DNA from: Leucobacter soli
GTDB taxonomy: Bacteria; Actinomycetota; Actinomycetes; Actinomycetales; Microbacteriaceae
Direction: 5' to 3'
Length of the DNA: 64,000 bases
NCBI RefSeq assembly: GCF_910593785.1
Contig: NZ_CAJVAP010000006.1
Span: forward strand, 62,001-126,000
The notes beneath the pieces are model-generated. The model was not told the origin of the DNA, made no database searches, and was given only the letters and a program-made list of their open reading frames with translations. This document shows, piece after piece, positions 43,901 to 53,244 of this stretch. Numbering within the stretch: the stretch's first letter is position 1; each line of letters opens with the position of its first letter. A program made the translations under genes and the position numbers.

Positions 43901-45824
43901 GCGGCCGCGACGCAGCGACGCGCGCCCCGCACGGGATATCGAACGCCTGCGCGACGCGATCGTCGAGGCCGCAGTGGAGGCCGGGATCGCCGCCCCACGC
44001 CGGCCCTGGCTCGACGAGCTGCCCCGATCGCTGAGCCTCGCCGAATGCGAGCAGTATGCCGGAACCGGAACCGGAGACGATGACGAGCGCGGCCTCAACC
44101 GCCCGGTCATCGGCCTCATCGACGACCCGGCAGCGCAGGCGCAACGCCCCTTGCACCTCGATCTCGACGAGGTCGGCAATGTCGCCATCGCCGGATCGGG
44201 CGGCACCGGGAAGACGAGCGCGCTGATCACGCTGGCGGTCGCCCTCAGCCGAATGGGCGTCGACGACCCGGTGCAGCTGTACGCCATCGATGCCGCCGGC
44301 GGTGCGCTCGGTGCGCTCCGGTCGCTGCCGACCGTCGGCGCGGTCGCGTCGTCGGCCGATCGCGAGCTCGTCGGGCGGGTGCTGAGGCGCCTCGCCGAGG
44401 TCGTCGCGGAACGCGGCCCGCGCTTCGCGGAGGCCCGAGCCGGCGGGCTCGAATCCTATCGCCGTGCAGACGGAGGCTGCGGGTCCGAGCCCCGCGTAGT
44501 CCTCCTGCTCGACGGCTTCCACGCCTTCCGGCAGACGGCCGAGACCTTCGGCGCGGCATCGCCGTTCGAAGCGCTCGGCGACATCATGCGCTCCGGTCGG
44601 TCCGTCGGCGTCCACGTCGTCATCACCTGCGACCGCCCTGCGGCGATTCCCTCGAGCCTGACGGCGGCGCTCCCGCTGCAGTTCGTGCTGCGACTGACCA
44701 ATCCCCACGACTACGACCACATCGGCGTGGACCGCGACGCATTCGAGGAGGCGCCTCCCGGCCGCGCCATCGCTGCGGGGGACGGCCGCGAGATCCAGTT
44801 CGCGCTCGTCGGCGGGCACGGCGAGCTCGCCGCGCAGGCCGCGGAAGTCGATGCGCTGGCGCGGGACCTCGATGCGCGCGGCGTTGCGCGAGCACCGAGG
44901 ATCGTCAACGCGCCGGCGCTGACGCGTCTGGCGGAGCTGCCGACCGCGCTGAGTGTCGCCACGGGAACGAGCCCGGGCAGTCCCACGTCGCGGAGCCGCC
45001 CGGTGTACGGGTTCGACACCCGGACGTTCCAGCCCGTTTCACTGCCGGCCAGCGGCTTGGGCGTCATCGCCGGGCCGAGCGGTTCCGGCCTCTCGACCGC
45101 GATGCTGAGCTGCCGGGCGGCGCTCGCGCGCTGGGCCGCAGAGGAGAGGAGGCCTCTCGAGGCGACGCTGCTCACCTTCGTCGAGGACGGCCTGCGTCGG
45201 CACACCGGTTGGGATCGCACGGCCTGCGGCGAGGACGAGGTGGCCGAGGCCGCTGCGAGGCTGGTCGAGCGGCTCGGAGGGAGGCCGGCGCGCGGCGGTG
45301 CGCGCGGCGGTGCGCTCGGCGATCCTTTCGGCACCGATTCCCTGAGCGATGGACTGTTCGCCGATGCCTCGCCCGTGTCCGTCGATCGGCCGGCGCCGAT
45401 CGACACCCCCGCGCGGGTAGATCCGGAGCTGCCGAGCGTGGCGAGGCCGCGGGAGGAGTCCCGCGCTGCAGCGGTCCTGGAGGGGCCCGTGCCGGAACAT
45501 CCCGGTCTCGTCGTCGTGGAACGGGCAGCGGACGCCGAGGGCACCGCCGCGCTGCCGCAGCTGATCGCCCTGGCGAAGGCTGCGCGCCGGTCGGGGACCC
45601 TGGTGCTGTTCGAACTGGAGACGGGGTCGGCGGGAGGGATATGGGAGCTGTTCTCCGCGCTGCGGCAGCCCCGCTGGGGGCTGACGCTGCAGCCGGACGA
45701 TGCCGAGGCGCAGACGCCGTTCCGGGAGGACCTCGGTCGAGTCAGACGAGCCGACTTCCCGCCGGGGCGCGGCTTCGCGATCGAGGCCGGTCGGGTGACG
45801 CCGATCCATGTCGCCCTGCCCTGA
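40968..45824 (+). CDS. eccC: EccC/EssC-type FtsK-SpoIIIE ATPase with N-terminal FHA domain
   Basis: 1618-residue motor ATPase of the T7SS. A ubiquitin-like segment (residues 1-95) precedes an FHA domain with the phosphothreonine-binding pattern GRD (about 136), SRRH (150-153) and Asn-Gly (173-174). Two helices at about 250-290 anchor it. Three ATPase domains follow: D1 with Walker A GGTTGAGKSE (about 738-747) and Walker B VIVIDEF; D2 with GSGGTGKTS (about 1075-1083); D3 with a degenerate loop GPSGSGLST (about 1368-1376) where Leu replaces the catalytic Lys. FHA-first architecture is like Firmicutes EssC rather than mycobacterial EccC. No other membrane components are encoded nearby. Confidence 0.93.
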   Translation: MRLKLSLLLPEGARNDILLSCDVTATVGELARALIRAGAAGNPELERAAGQRLMPVTLLGRAVGGESILLDPMSPITGSGLQSGWEIRPVAEFGTEDIAERRKIPRLIEDAGVIEVRSGAQRGVRFSLIAGRNLIGRDRACRIRLADRSVSRRHAEILFDPERGFVIRDLDSANGILIDGEPFRERAVSRRCELTLGDACLTLVPGPIPAPVPSLVHAVTHIRAPRVVPRFPSTERELPAPPAPKEAHRLPIVAVLAPLLIGTAMYAITRSPASLIMVVLSPVMMIGAWLDGVFGGRRRSGHETRRFGERLAAERERLDELRRLEIAVRAQEVPATAEVEAAIAGRGALLWTRRPEHRSFLEVRLGDGELRSRTRLVLPPHEDTAPAHRRELEALADRYRDVGPVPVTEHLDRCGCLGIAGRSRRAGGMARALILQLVGLHSPEDLVLACFAGSGHETEWSWLAWLPHVDPVGGPIPTGQLADSPERCTGLLQALEALADARAAHTRERRRTRSDLDAGAQGSTGPSDAAPGPPALPIVIVLVLDGHAADRSRLIALAEVGPDVGIHLVWVADDPTRLPAACRTFVAFDAPPPDGGVCGVGNPGEAASTVAEDCAEGAEAQVGFVRSGTVVPLARAESTEPSTAAELACGFASVEDAATRVLDESDLPRAVALPDLHDIDLLGGAEPIVQAWASSGSILADWRRGDERPTGSLAVVVGQGPAGPTTIDLRSHGPHALVGGTTGAGKSEFLQSWIMSLAASVSPDRIAFLLVDYKGGAAFAECVDLPHTVGLVTDLNPHLVSRALVSLRAELRYREELLARHGAKDLLTMERRSDPATPPMLVIVIDEFAALAGEVPEFVDGVIDIAQRGRSLGLHLIMATQRPAGVITDNLRANTNLRVALRMADESDSTDVIGVQDAAFFDAASPGRGAIKIGPGRIAHFQTGYLGGRADENERGGEIEIRSLGFRGDEQWDLPVAERPRRSDARPARDIERLRDAIVEAAVEAGIAAPRRPWLDELPRSLSLAECEQYAGTGTGDDDERGLNRPVIGLIDDPAAQAQRPLHLDLDEVGNVAIAGSGGTGKTSALITLAVALSRMGVDDPVQLYAIDAAGGALGALRSLPTVGAVASSADRELVGRVLRRLAEVVAERGPRFAEARAGGLESYRRADGGCGSEPRVVLLLDGFHAFRQTAETFGAASPFEALGDIMRSGRSVGVHVVITCDRPAAIPSSLTAALPLQFVLRLTNPHDYDHIGVDRDAFEEAPPGRAIAAGDGREIQFALVGGHGELAAQAAEVDALARDLDARGVARAPRIVNAPALTRLAELPTALSVATGTSPGSPTSRSRPVYGFDTRTFQPVSLPASGLGVIAGPSGSGLSTAMLSCRAALARWAAEERRPLEATLLTFVEDGLRRHTGWDRTACGEDEVAEAAARLVERLGGRPARGGARGGALGDPFGTDSLSDGLFADASPVSVDRPAPIDTPARVDPELPSVARPREESRAAAVLEGPVPEHPGLVVVERAADAEGTAALPQLIALAKAARRSGTLVLFELETGSAGGIWELFSALRQPRWGLTLQPDDAEAQTPFREDLGRVRRADFPPGRGFAIEAGRVTPIHVALP

Positions 45825-45914
45825 CGGCCATCTGCCGAAGCGCATCGGTTCCGTGCGTCGGTTTCGTTTGTCAGCTCCGTGCATCTGCCCCGTGCGTCGG
45901 ACTCGTCGGCGTCG

Positions 45915-45925
45915 TAGGCTAATCT
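45915..45925 (+). promoter_or_regulatory. Candidate nusA promoter -10 (TAGGCTAATCT)
   Basis: Overlapping hexamers TAGGCT (45915-45920) and TAATCT (45920-45925) lie 55-65 bp before the nusA GTG. nusA has a strong ribosome site AAGGAGG, so here the mRNA has a real leader. It shows nusA is not dependent on read-through from the T7SS locus. Confidence 0.5.
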
Positions 45926-45979
45926 GGATAGTCGATCCGCTGCGGCGGAAGCTGACAGCTGAATACAAGGAGGCCCACC

Positions 45980-46975
45980 GTGAAGATCGACCTCGCCATG
46001 CTCCGTGGTCTGGAACGCGAACGGGAGATCCCCTTCGAGGAGCTCGCGACGATCATCGAGCAGGCCATCCACTCCGCCTACATCAGGCACGAGGTGAACA
46101 TCGGCAATCCGGAGCCGGCCGACGACCAGGTGCGCGTCTCTCTCGACCGGAAGACCGGCGACATCACGGTGCTCGTGCCCGAGCTGAACGAGGCCGGCGA
46201 AGTGATCGGCGAGGCCGTGGCGGATACCGAGGAGTTCGGCCGCATCGGCGCGAATGCGGCGAAGCAGGTGATCAACCAGCGTCTGCGCGATCTCAGCGAC
46301 GATGCGGTGCTGGGACAGTTCAAGGACAAGGAGGGGCACATCCTCTCCGGCATCGTCCAGCAGGGGCCGAACCCGCGCATGGTGCACGTCGACCTCGGTG
46401 AGCTCGAGGCCATCCTGCCGCCCGAGGAGCAGGTGCCCGGCGAGGAGTACAAGCACGGCACCCGCCTGCGGGTGTACGTGACGAGCGTCTCGAAGGGGCT
46501 GAAGGGGCCGCAGATCGTCGTGTCGCGCACGCATCCGGGCCTCGTGCGCCGGCTCTTCGAGCTCGAGGTGCCCGAGCTCGCTGCAGGCGTCGTCGAGATC
46601 GTGTCGCTCGCCCGTGAGGCCGGCCACCGCACCAAGGTCGCGGTGCGCGCGAACCAGTCCGGCATCAACGCGAAGGGCACCTGCATCGGCGAGATGGGCC
46701 GCCGCGTCCGGGCCGTCATGAGCGAGCTGGGCGAGGAGAAGATCGACATCGTCGACTACTCGCCGGAGCTGCCGGCCTTCGTCGCGAATGCTCTCTCGCC
46801 CGCGAAGGTGACCGATGTCTTCATGCTGAACGAGCAGCTCAAGCAGGTTCGTGCGCTCGTCCCCGACTTCCAGCTGTCGCTGGCGATCGGCAAAGAGGGC
46901 CAGAACGCTCGCCTCGCCGCCAAGCTGACGGGCGCGAAGATCGATATCCAGCCGGACTCGATCATGAATGATTGA
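45980..46975 (+). CDS. nusA: Transcription termination/antitermination factor NusA
   Basis: RNA polymerase-associated factor affecting pausing, termination and antitermination. The 331-residue actinobacterial form has the N-terminal RNAP-binding domain (REIPFEELATIIEQAIHSAYI), S1 domain (DKEGHILSGIVQQG), and KH1/KH2 domains (IVVSRTHPGLVRRLFELEVPE; LSLAIGKEGQNARLAAKLTGAKIDI). It lacks the acidic C-terminal repeats of E. coli NusA, as usual in this phylum. GTG start after AAGGAGG. The rimP gene normally found just upstream is absent. The last codons lie inside a large palindrome. Confidence 0.95.
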   Translation: MKIDLAMLRGLEREREIPFEELATIIEQAIHSAYIRHEVNIGNPEPADDQVRVSLDRKTGDITVLVPELNEAGEVIGEAVADTEEFGRIGANAAKQVINQRLRDLSDDAVLGQFKDKEGHILSGIVQQGPNPRMVHVDLGELEAILPPEEQVPGEEYKHGTRLRVYVTSVSKGLKGPQIVVSRTHPGLVRRLFELEVPELAAGVVEIVSLAREAGHRTKVAVRANQSGINAKGTCIGEMGRRVRAVMSELGEEKIDIVDYSPELPAFVANALSPAKVTDVFMLNEQLKQVRALVPDFQLSLAIGKEGQNARLAAKLTGAKIDIQPDSIMND

Positions 46976-46997
46976 GTCCGGATATCGATCTTCGCGC
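46932..46997. repeat. Large fold-back palindrome covering the nusA stop codon
   Basis: GCGCGAAGATCGATATCC (46932-46949) pairs with its exact reverse complement at 46980-46997, and GGACTC (46954-46959) pairs with GAGTCC (46974-46979). The result is a 24-bp stem with a single 4-base bulge (46950-46953). The 14-base loop contains a further ATCAT/ATGAT pair. The left arm codes for the last residues of NusA. It may end nusA transcripts. Confidence 0.85.
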
Positions 46998-47077
46998 ATT
47001 CGGTGGAGCGCTCACTAGCGCGACAGCGACTGTCCGTATTGCAGATATCCAGCCGGACTCGATCATGAATGATTGAG
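46943..47077. repeat. 34-bp exact direct repeat of the nusA 3' end
   Basis: Positions 46943-46976, the final nusA codons and stop, recur identically at 47044-47077, 101 bp downstream, in non-coding DNA. Between the copies lies the inverted arm of the palindrome plus about 45 bp. The direct and inverted copies together suggest a template-switch event. Confidence 0.9.
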
Positions 47078-47109
47078 CGCTTGATCGTTCTTTCGCGTTC
47101 GCAGCTCCG

Positions 47110-47170
47110 GCAGTCGCTCGGTAACGAGGGGTGCGGGAGCGTCCGGCCCGGGACTAGTGAGCAACTGCGG
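47110..47170. repeat. 61-bp imperfect palindromic repeat, copy 2
   Basis: Aligns without gaps to the element at 12360-12420 (42 of 61 bases by my count). The best conserved part is the core GAGGGGTGC and the outer arms GCTC and GAGC. Arms here are less perfect (GCAGTCGCTC versus GAGCAACTGC). It sits between nusA and ylxR. Confidence 0.65.
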
Positions 47171-47230
47171 TGGGACGGTTCACCCCCGAAGCTGTGAGCG
47201 CGGGCGAAGAGGACGTGAGAAGCTGGTACG

Positions 47231-47488
47231 ATGGAAGCGCTTCGGACATGCGTAGCGTGCCGCCGTCGTGCGGCGCGCAACGAGTTGCTTCGAGTCGTGC
47301 TGCAGGACGGCCGGTTGATCCCGGACGATCGTGCGGTGCTTCCCGGACGCGGCGCGTGGGTGCACCCCACCGCGCAGTGTCTGAAACGAGCAGTGTCGCG
47401 CGAAGCCTTCGCGCGCGCATTGAGGGCATCGGGTTCGTTCGATGCCGGCCCTTTAGAGAACAGGCTAGAAACACTCATGGACAACTAA
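47231..47488 (+). CDS. ylxR: YlxR-family RNA-binding protein
   Basis: 85-residue basic protein usually encoded between nusA and infB. The family signature is intact: RTCVACRRRAARNELLRVV near the N-terminus and DDRAVLPGRGAWVHPTAQCLKRAVSREAFARAL. GAAGCT lies six bases before the ATG, a weak match to the leaderless promoter pattern. It likely binds RNA or a nucleoid-type partner. Confidence 0.93.
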   Translation: MEALRTCVACRRRAARNELLRVVLQDGRLIPDDRAVLPGRGAWVHPTAQCLKRAVSREAFARALRASGSFDAGPLENRLETLMDN

Positions 47489-47531
47489 TGAGCGGCTCAC
47501 GATGAGGCCCGTCCGATAAACAAGGTTCTCG

Positions 47532-47556
47532 CCTGTCTGGCGTGAACCCAGACAGG
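47532..47556 (+). promoter_or_regulatory. Hairpin next to the infB ribosome-binding site
   Basis: CCTGTCTGG (47532-47540) pairs with CCAGACAGG (47548-47556) around a seven-base loop. The right arm overlaps the infB ribosome site AGGAG (47554-47558). It could reduce or time infB translation. A 13-base piece of the right side (GAACCCAGACAGG) recurs at 50776-50788, beyond infB. Confidence 0.55.
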
Positions 47557-47562
47557 AGAAAA

Positions 47563-50250
<2,688 letters not shown>

Positions 50251-50279
50251 GCGAGACGAACTCCTCGGCGCGAAGGATC

Positions 50280-50316
50280 GGGGGCCGTGCGACATCGTGT
50301 CGCACGGCCCCCTTTT
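50280..50316 (+). terminator. Strong rho-independent terminator of infB
   Basis: A perfect 15-bp stem (GGGGGCCGTGCGACA with its complement) closes on a TCG loop and is followed by TTTTCC. It starts 30 bp after the stop codon and shows that rbfA is not co-transcribed with infB. Confidence 0.92.
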
Positions 50317-50368
50317 CCGTATTCGGACGCGATCAGGCGTTGCGGACTCGGCCGCACGGAATCGCACG

Positions 50369-50444
50369 GGATCGTCGAAACCCTAAGAGACCGTCGAAAC
50401 CCTAAGGGGCCGTCGAAACAGTACGGGATCGTCGAGACAGTACG
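50369..50444. repeat. Four-unit 19-bp tandem repeat
   Basis: Units begin at 50369, 50388, 50407 and 50426 and share a core CGTCGAAAC (GAGAC in the last) followed by CCTAAG or AGTACG. A fifth partial unit follows. The array lies in the 620-bp gene-poor gap behind infB. Confidence 0.75.
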
Positions 50445-50492
50445 GGACCGTGGGTCGAAGACGTGCAGTGCGGACGATCGCGTACTGTCTCG
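50433..50492. repeat. 12-bp inverted repeat spanning the end of the tandem array
   Basis: CGAGACAGTACG (50433-50444) is the exact reverse complement of CGTACTGTCTCG (50481-50492), with 36 bases between. The left arm is the last unit of the 19-bp array. Confidence 0.65.
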
Positions 50493-50735
50493 TGCGAGTG
50501 CGTGCGGGTTGGTGGCGATCGCGTCTCCGATCGCGATATGCGCGACGGTGACGTCCTGCTCATCGATGCGCACGTGCGCACGTTCCTGCGGGTGCGCGAT
50601 GCCGATCCCGAGGTGGTGGAGAGGTCGGCGGGAGTACCCGTACCGGAGGGCCGTCTGAGTGGGAGTGAGTCCACCCGCGACGATCGTCGATACCGCGATG
50701 CGGGCATTCGGCAGGCATCTGACTGTGCCGCGTGA
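50463..50735 (+). pseudogene. Possible decayed coding fragment
   Basis: A stretch centred on 50535-50625 has codon-like high third-position GC and reads RDGDVLLIDAHVRTFLRVRD and then ADPEVVERSAG. It lacks a good start or ribosome site, and the flanks look non-coding (SESTRDDRRYRD). It may be the remnant of a gene lost from the gap between infB and rbfA. I do not recognise a family. Confidence 0.3.
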
Positions 50736-50871
50736 CGCGACTCATCAGGGGCGCATCGGGTGAGACATCTGCCACGAACCCAGACAGGCCCCGCTCCGCG
50801 GGATACGGGAAGGCCCGCCGCAGCTGCGCTGCGACGGGCCGGTGCCTCGGAGGGCGGTGCGCCGTAGTCGG

Positions 50872-51774
50872 TCAGGCGCGGGGCGCGTCGTAGCGACGCC
50901 CCTCGACCTTCGACGGCATGAGCGAGAACACCAGCACCACGACGCTGCCGACCCAGCCGATGTAGGGGATGGCCGCGGCGAGGGAGAGCAGGTACAGCGG
51001 CCCGGCGAAGTTCGCATCGTGGAAGCGCCGCCAGCCGACGGCGAAGCTCGGGATGAGCAGTGCCAGTGAGACGAGGCCGGTGAGGATCGCGCCGATCACG
51101 AGGAGGATGATGGCCCCCACCGCGGGCGCGGCAGACCCGTAGCCGTAGCTGTAGGGGTCGTAGGAGTAGCTCGACGTGGAGATCCCCATGCCGATCAGGC
51201 CGACCATGAGCAGGATGATCGGTACGAGCTGCACGAGGAATACGAAGAGCGAGACCCACCAGTACTCGCTGCGCGAGGCGCGGCCGTTGAAGTCGGCGTA
51301 CTGCTTGAAGAAGCGCTTGATGGCCTGACCGAACGTCGCGCCGTAGAGCGGGCGCGTCAGGTCTTCGGGGTCGGTCGCGCCGTCGAACGGGCCGCCGGGT
51401 CCGGGAGCGCCGTAGACCGGCGCCGGGTAGGCGGGCTGCGCGCCGTACTGCGGCGCACCGTAGGGCTGCTGCCCGGGCTGCGCGTATGCCGGCTGCCCGT
51501 AGGGCGCCTGCCCGGGCTGACCGTACGGCTGGGCCGGCGGCGCGTACTGCGGTGCAGGCTGCTGGGGCTGACCGTAGGGCGGCTGCTGCGGGTGGCCGTA
51601 CTGCGGCTGCTGCGGAGCGACTGCCGGAGCGGGGTAGGACGGCGGCACGGGAGGCTGCCCCGGTTCCGGCTGCTGCGGGGGCGAATACCGAGGCGCCTCG
51701 GGCTGTGCGCTCTCCGGCTGCTGCGGGGGAGTGCTGCCGGCGTCCGGAGACTCGGGATTCGGCGGATTGGTCAC
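50872..51774 (-). CDS. DUF805 membrane protein with Pro/Gln-rich N-terminus
   Basis: 300-residue protein. The first 150 residues are low-complexity Pro/Gln/Gly/Tyr (repeats such as YGQPQQP and PYGQPAYAQPG), like cytoplasmic tails of actinobacterial membrane proteins. The DUF805 domain follows: FKQYADFNGRASRSEYWW, three to four helices, and SFAVGWRRFHDANFAGPLYLL. I chose GTG 51774 (VTNPPNPESP) because AGGAG lies upstream. Divergent from rbfA. Function unknown. Confidence 0.87.
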   Translation of the reverse strand: MTNPPNPESPDAGSTPPQQPESAQPEAPRYSPPQQPEPGQPPVPPSYPAPAVAPQQPQYGHPQQPPYGQPQQPAPQYAPPAQPYGQPGQAPYGQPAYAQPGQQPYGAPQYGAQPAYPAPVYGAPGPGGPFDGATDPEDLTRPLYGATFGQAIKRFFKQYADFNGRASRSEYWWVSLFVFLVQLVPIILLMVGLIGMGISTSSYSYDPYSYGYGSAAPAVGAIILLVIGAILTGLVSLALLIPSFAVGWRRFHDANFAGPLYLLSLAAAIPYIGWVGSVVVLVFSLMPSKVEGRRYDAPRA

Positions 51775-51839
51775 GGTGGTCGTCTCCTGTGGTCCGATCG
51801 GGAAAGGTGTCTCTCCATCGTAGGGGTGCCGCCCGGCGG

Positions 51840-51845
51840 TAGGCT
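51840..51845 (+). promoter_or_regulatory. -10 hexamer of rbfA, leaderless spacing
   Basis: TAGGCT ends six bases before the ATG at 51852. Confidence 0.6.
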
Positions 51846-51851
51846 TGGAGC

Positions 51852-52304
51852 ATGAGCAATCCACGGGCGGGCAAGGTAGCCGAGCGCATCCAGCAGATCA
51901 TCGCGCGTCGACTCGAGAAGGGGCTCCGCGACCCCCGTCTCGGCTTCGTCACCATCACCGATGTCCGGGTCACGGGCGATCTGCAGCATGCGAGCGTGTT
52001 CTACACGGTGTACGGCGACGAGCAGGAGCTGGCCGATTCGGCGGCGGCGCTGAAGGCCGCGACCGGGATGCTGCGCTCCGAGGTCGGCAAGCAGCTCGGG
52101 ACCAGGCTGACCCCGACGCTGGAGTTCCTCCACGACGAGCTGCCCGAGACCGCCGACCATTTGAACGAGCTGCTGGACGAGGCGCGCCGGCGCGATGCGC
52201 AGGCGCAGGAGCTCGCAGCCGGTGCCCAGTACGCGGGCGAAGCCGACCCGTACGTGAAGCCCCGTGAGGCGGAGGACGGGTCCGGGCCCGATCCCGTGGA
52301 GTAG
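51852..52304 (+). CDS. rbfA: Ribosome-binding factor A
   Basis: 30S ribosome maturation factor. The 150-residue product shows the RbfA KH-like fold pattern: VAERIQQIIARRLEKGLRDPRLGFVTITDVRVTGDLQHASVFYTV, then LRSEVGKQLGTRLTPTLEFLHDE. The C-terminal 40 residues are an acidic tail. Normally in an operon with infB, it is here separated by 1.6 kb and a divergent gene and uses its own promoter. Confidence 0.95.
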   Translation: MSNPRAGKVAERIQQIIARRLEKGLRDPRLGFVTITDVRVTGDLQHASVFYTVYGDEQELADSAAALKAATGMLRSEVGKQLGTRLTPTLEFLHDELPETADHLNELLDEARRRDAQAQELAAGAQYAGEADPYVKPREAEDGSGPDPVE

Positions 52305-52326
52305 CGCGTATCGCCCGGGGCCGGTG

Positions 52327-53232
52327 CTACGGCAGGCGGTAGTCTCCGTCGACTTCGATGAGCAGGCCGTCGGCGACGAGCGAGTCGAGCGCCCTGACGG
52401 GCTGGGCCTCGTCCCGCACGCCGCCCTCGGCGGCTGCGGCGATGGCGGCGGATCGCGGTACCGGTTCGGTCGCCCCGCGCAGCAGCGCCATGATCCGGCC
52501 TCGCACCTGCCGGTCGCTGCCCGCGAACGCCGCCTGCGTGGGCCGGCGGGCCGGGGCGTTGTCCGGATAGCCGGCCCCGCGCCACTCGCACCACTGCGCC
52601 AGCGGGCACGCCCCGCAGCGCGGCGCGCGCGCGGTGCAGACGACGGCGCCGAGCTCCATCGCGGCGGCGTTGAACACGCGGGCGTCTTCCGGGCGTTCGG
52701 GCAGCAGCTCCGCCATGTCGTCGAGGTCGCCGGTGCGGGGCGGGCCGGCCGCGGCCAGGCCGTGCACCAGCCGGGCGATCACCCGCCGCGTGTTCGTGTC
52801 GACCACCGGGTGGCGCTCGCCGTAGGCGAACGCGGTGACGGCGCGGGCGGTGTACGGCCCGACCCCGGTCAGGCCGAGTAGCGTCTCGATGTCCCGGGGC
52901 ACGATGTCGCCGTGATCCTGCGCGATCTCCGTGGCGGCCCGGTGCAGCCACAGCGCGCGTCGCGGATACCCGAGACGGCCCCAGGCCCGGACCGCCTCCC
53001 CAGGTGCATCCGCGGCGAGCGCGGACGGGTGCGGCCAGCGCTCGACCCACTCGAGGAAGCGCGGGAGCACTCGTTCGACCTGGGTCTGCTGCAGCATGAA
53101 CTCCGAGACGAGCACGAACCAGGGTTCGACCTCGCCGGGTGCACCGCGCCACGGCAGCTCCCGGGCTTGGCGGGCGAACCAGGCGTTCAGCGCACGGTGG
53201 ATCTCGTGCCTCCGCTCAGCCTCGCCCGCCAC
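52327..53232 (-). CDS. mutY: A/G-specific adenine DNA glycosylase MutY
   Basis: Base-excision enzyme removing adenine opposite 8-oxoguanine. Catalytic Glu44 (LVSEFMLQQTQV), the helix-hairpin-helix LTGVGPYTARAV with Asp145 in HPVVDTNTRRV, and the [4Fe-4S] cysteines Cys199, 206, 209 and 215 (C-X6-C-X2-C-X5-C) are all present. At 301 residues it is the shorter actinobacterial form, with a winged-helix-like C-terminus in place of a full MutT-like domain. GTG start with TAGGGT six bases upstream. Functionally complementary to MutT1. Confidence 0.94.
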   Translation of the reverse strand: MAGEAERRHEIHRALNAWFARQARELPWRGAPGEVEPWFVLVSEFMLQQTQVERVLPRFLEWVERWPHPSALAADAPGEAVRAWGRLGYPRRALWLHRAATEIAQDHGDIVPRDIETLLGLTGVGPYTARAVTAFAYGERHPVVDTNTRRVIARLVHGLAAAGPPRTGDLDDMAELLPERPEDARVFNAAAMELGAVVCTARAPRCGACPLAQWCEWRGAGYPDNAPARRPTQAAFAGSDRQVRGRIMALLRGATEPVPRSAAIAAAAEGGVRDEAQPVRALDSLVADGLLIEVDGDYRLP

Positions 53233-53238
53233 GCGACC

Positions 53239-53244
53239 ACCCTA
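53239..53244 (-). promoter_or_regulatory. -10 hexamer of mutY, leaderless spacing
   Basis: On the minus strand TAGGGT ends six bases before the GTG at 53232 and overlaps the stop region of the upstream DUF2871 gene. Confidence 0.55.

Noticed and set aside
41794-44819. Large minus-strand frames opposite eccC
   Set aside because: They mirror eccC codons, lack recognisable domains, and eccC motifs are unambiguous.
50402-51973. A 523-codon minus-strand frame over the infB-rbfA interval
   Set aside because: It overlaps the DUF805 gene in a different frame and runs through the tandem array; composition is shadow-like.
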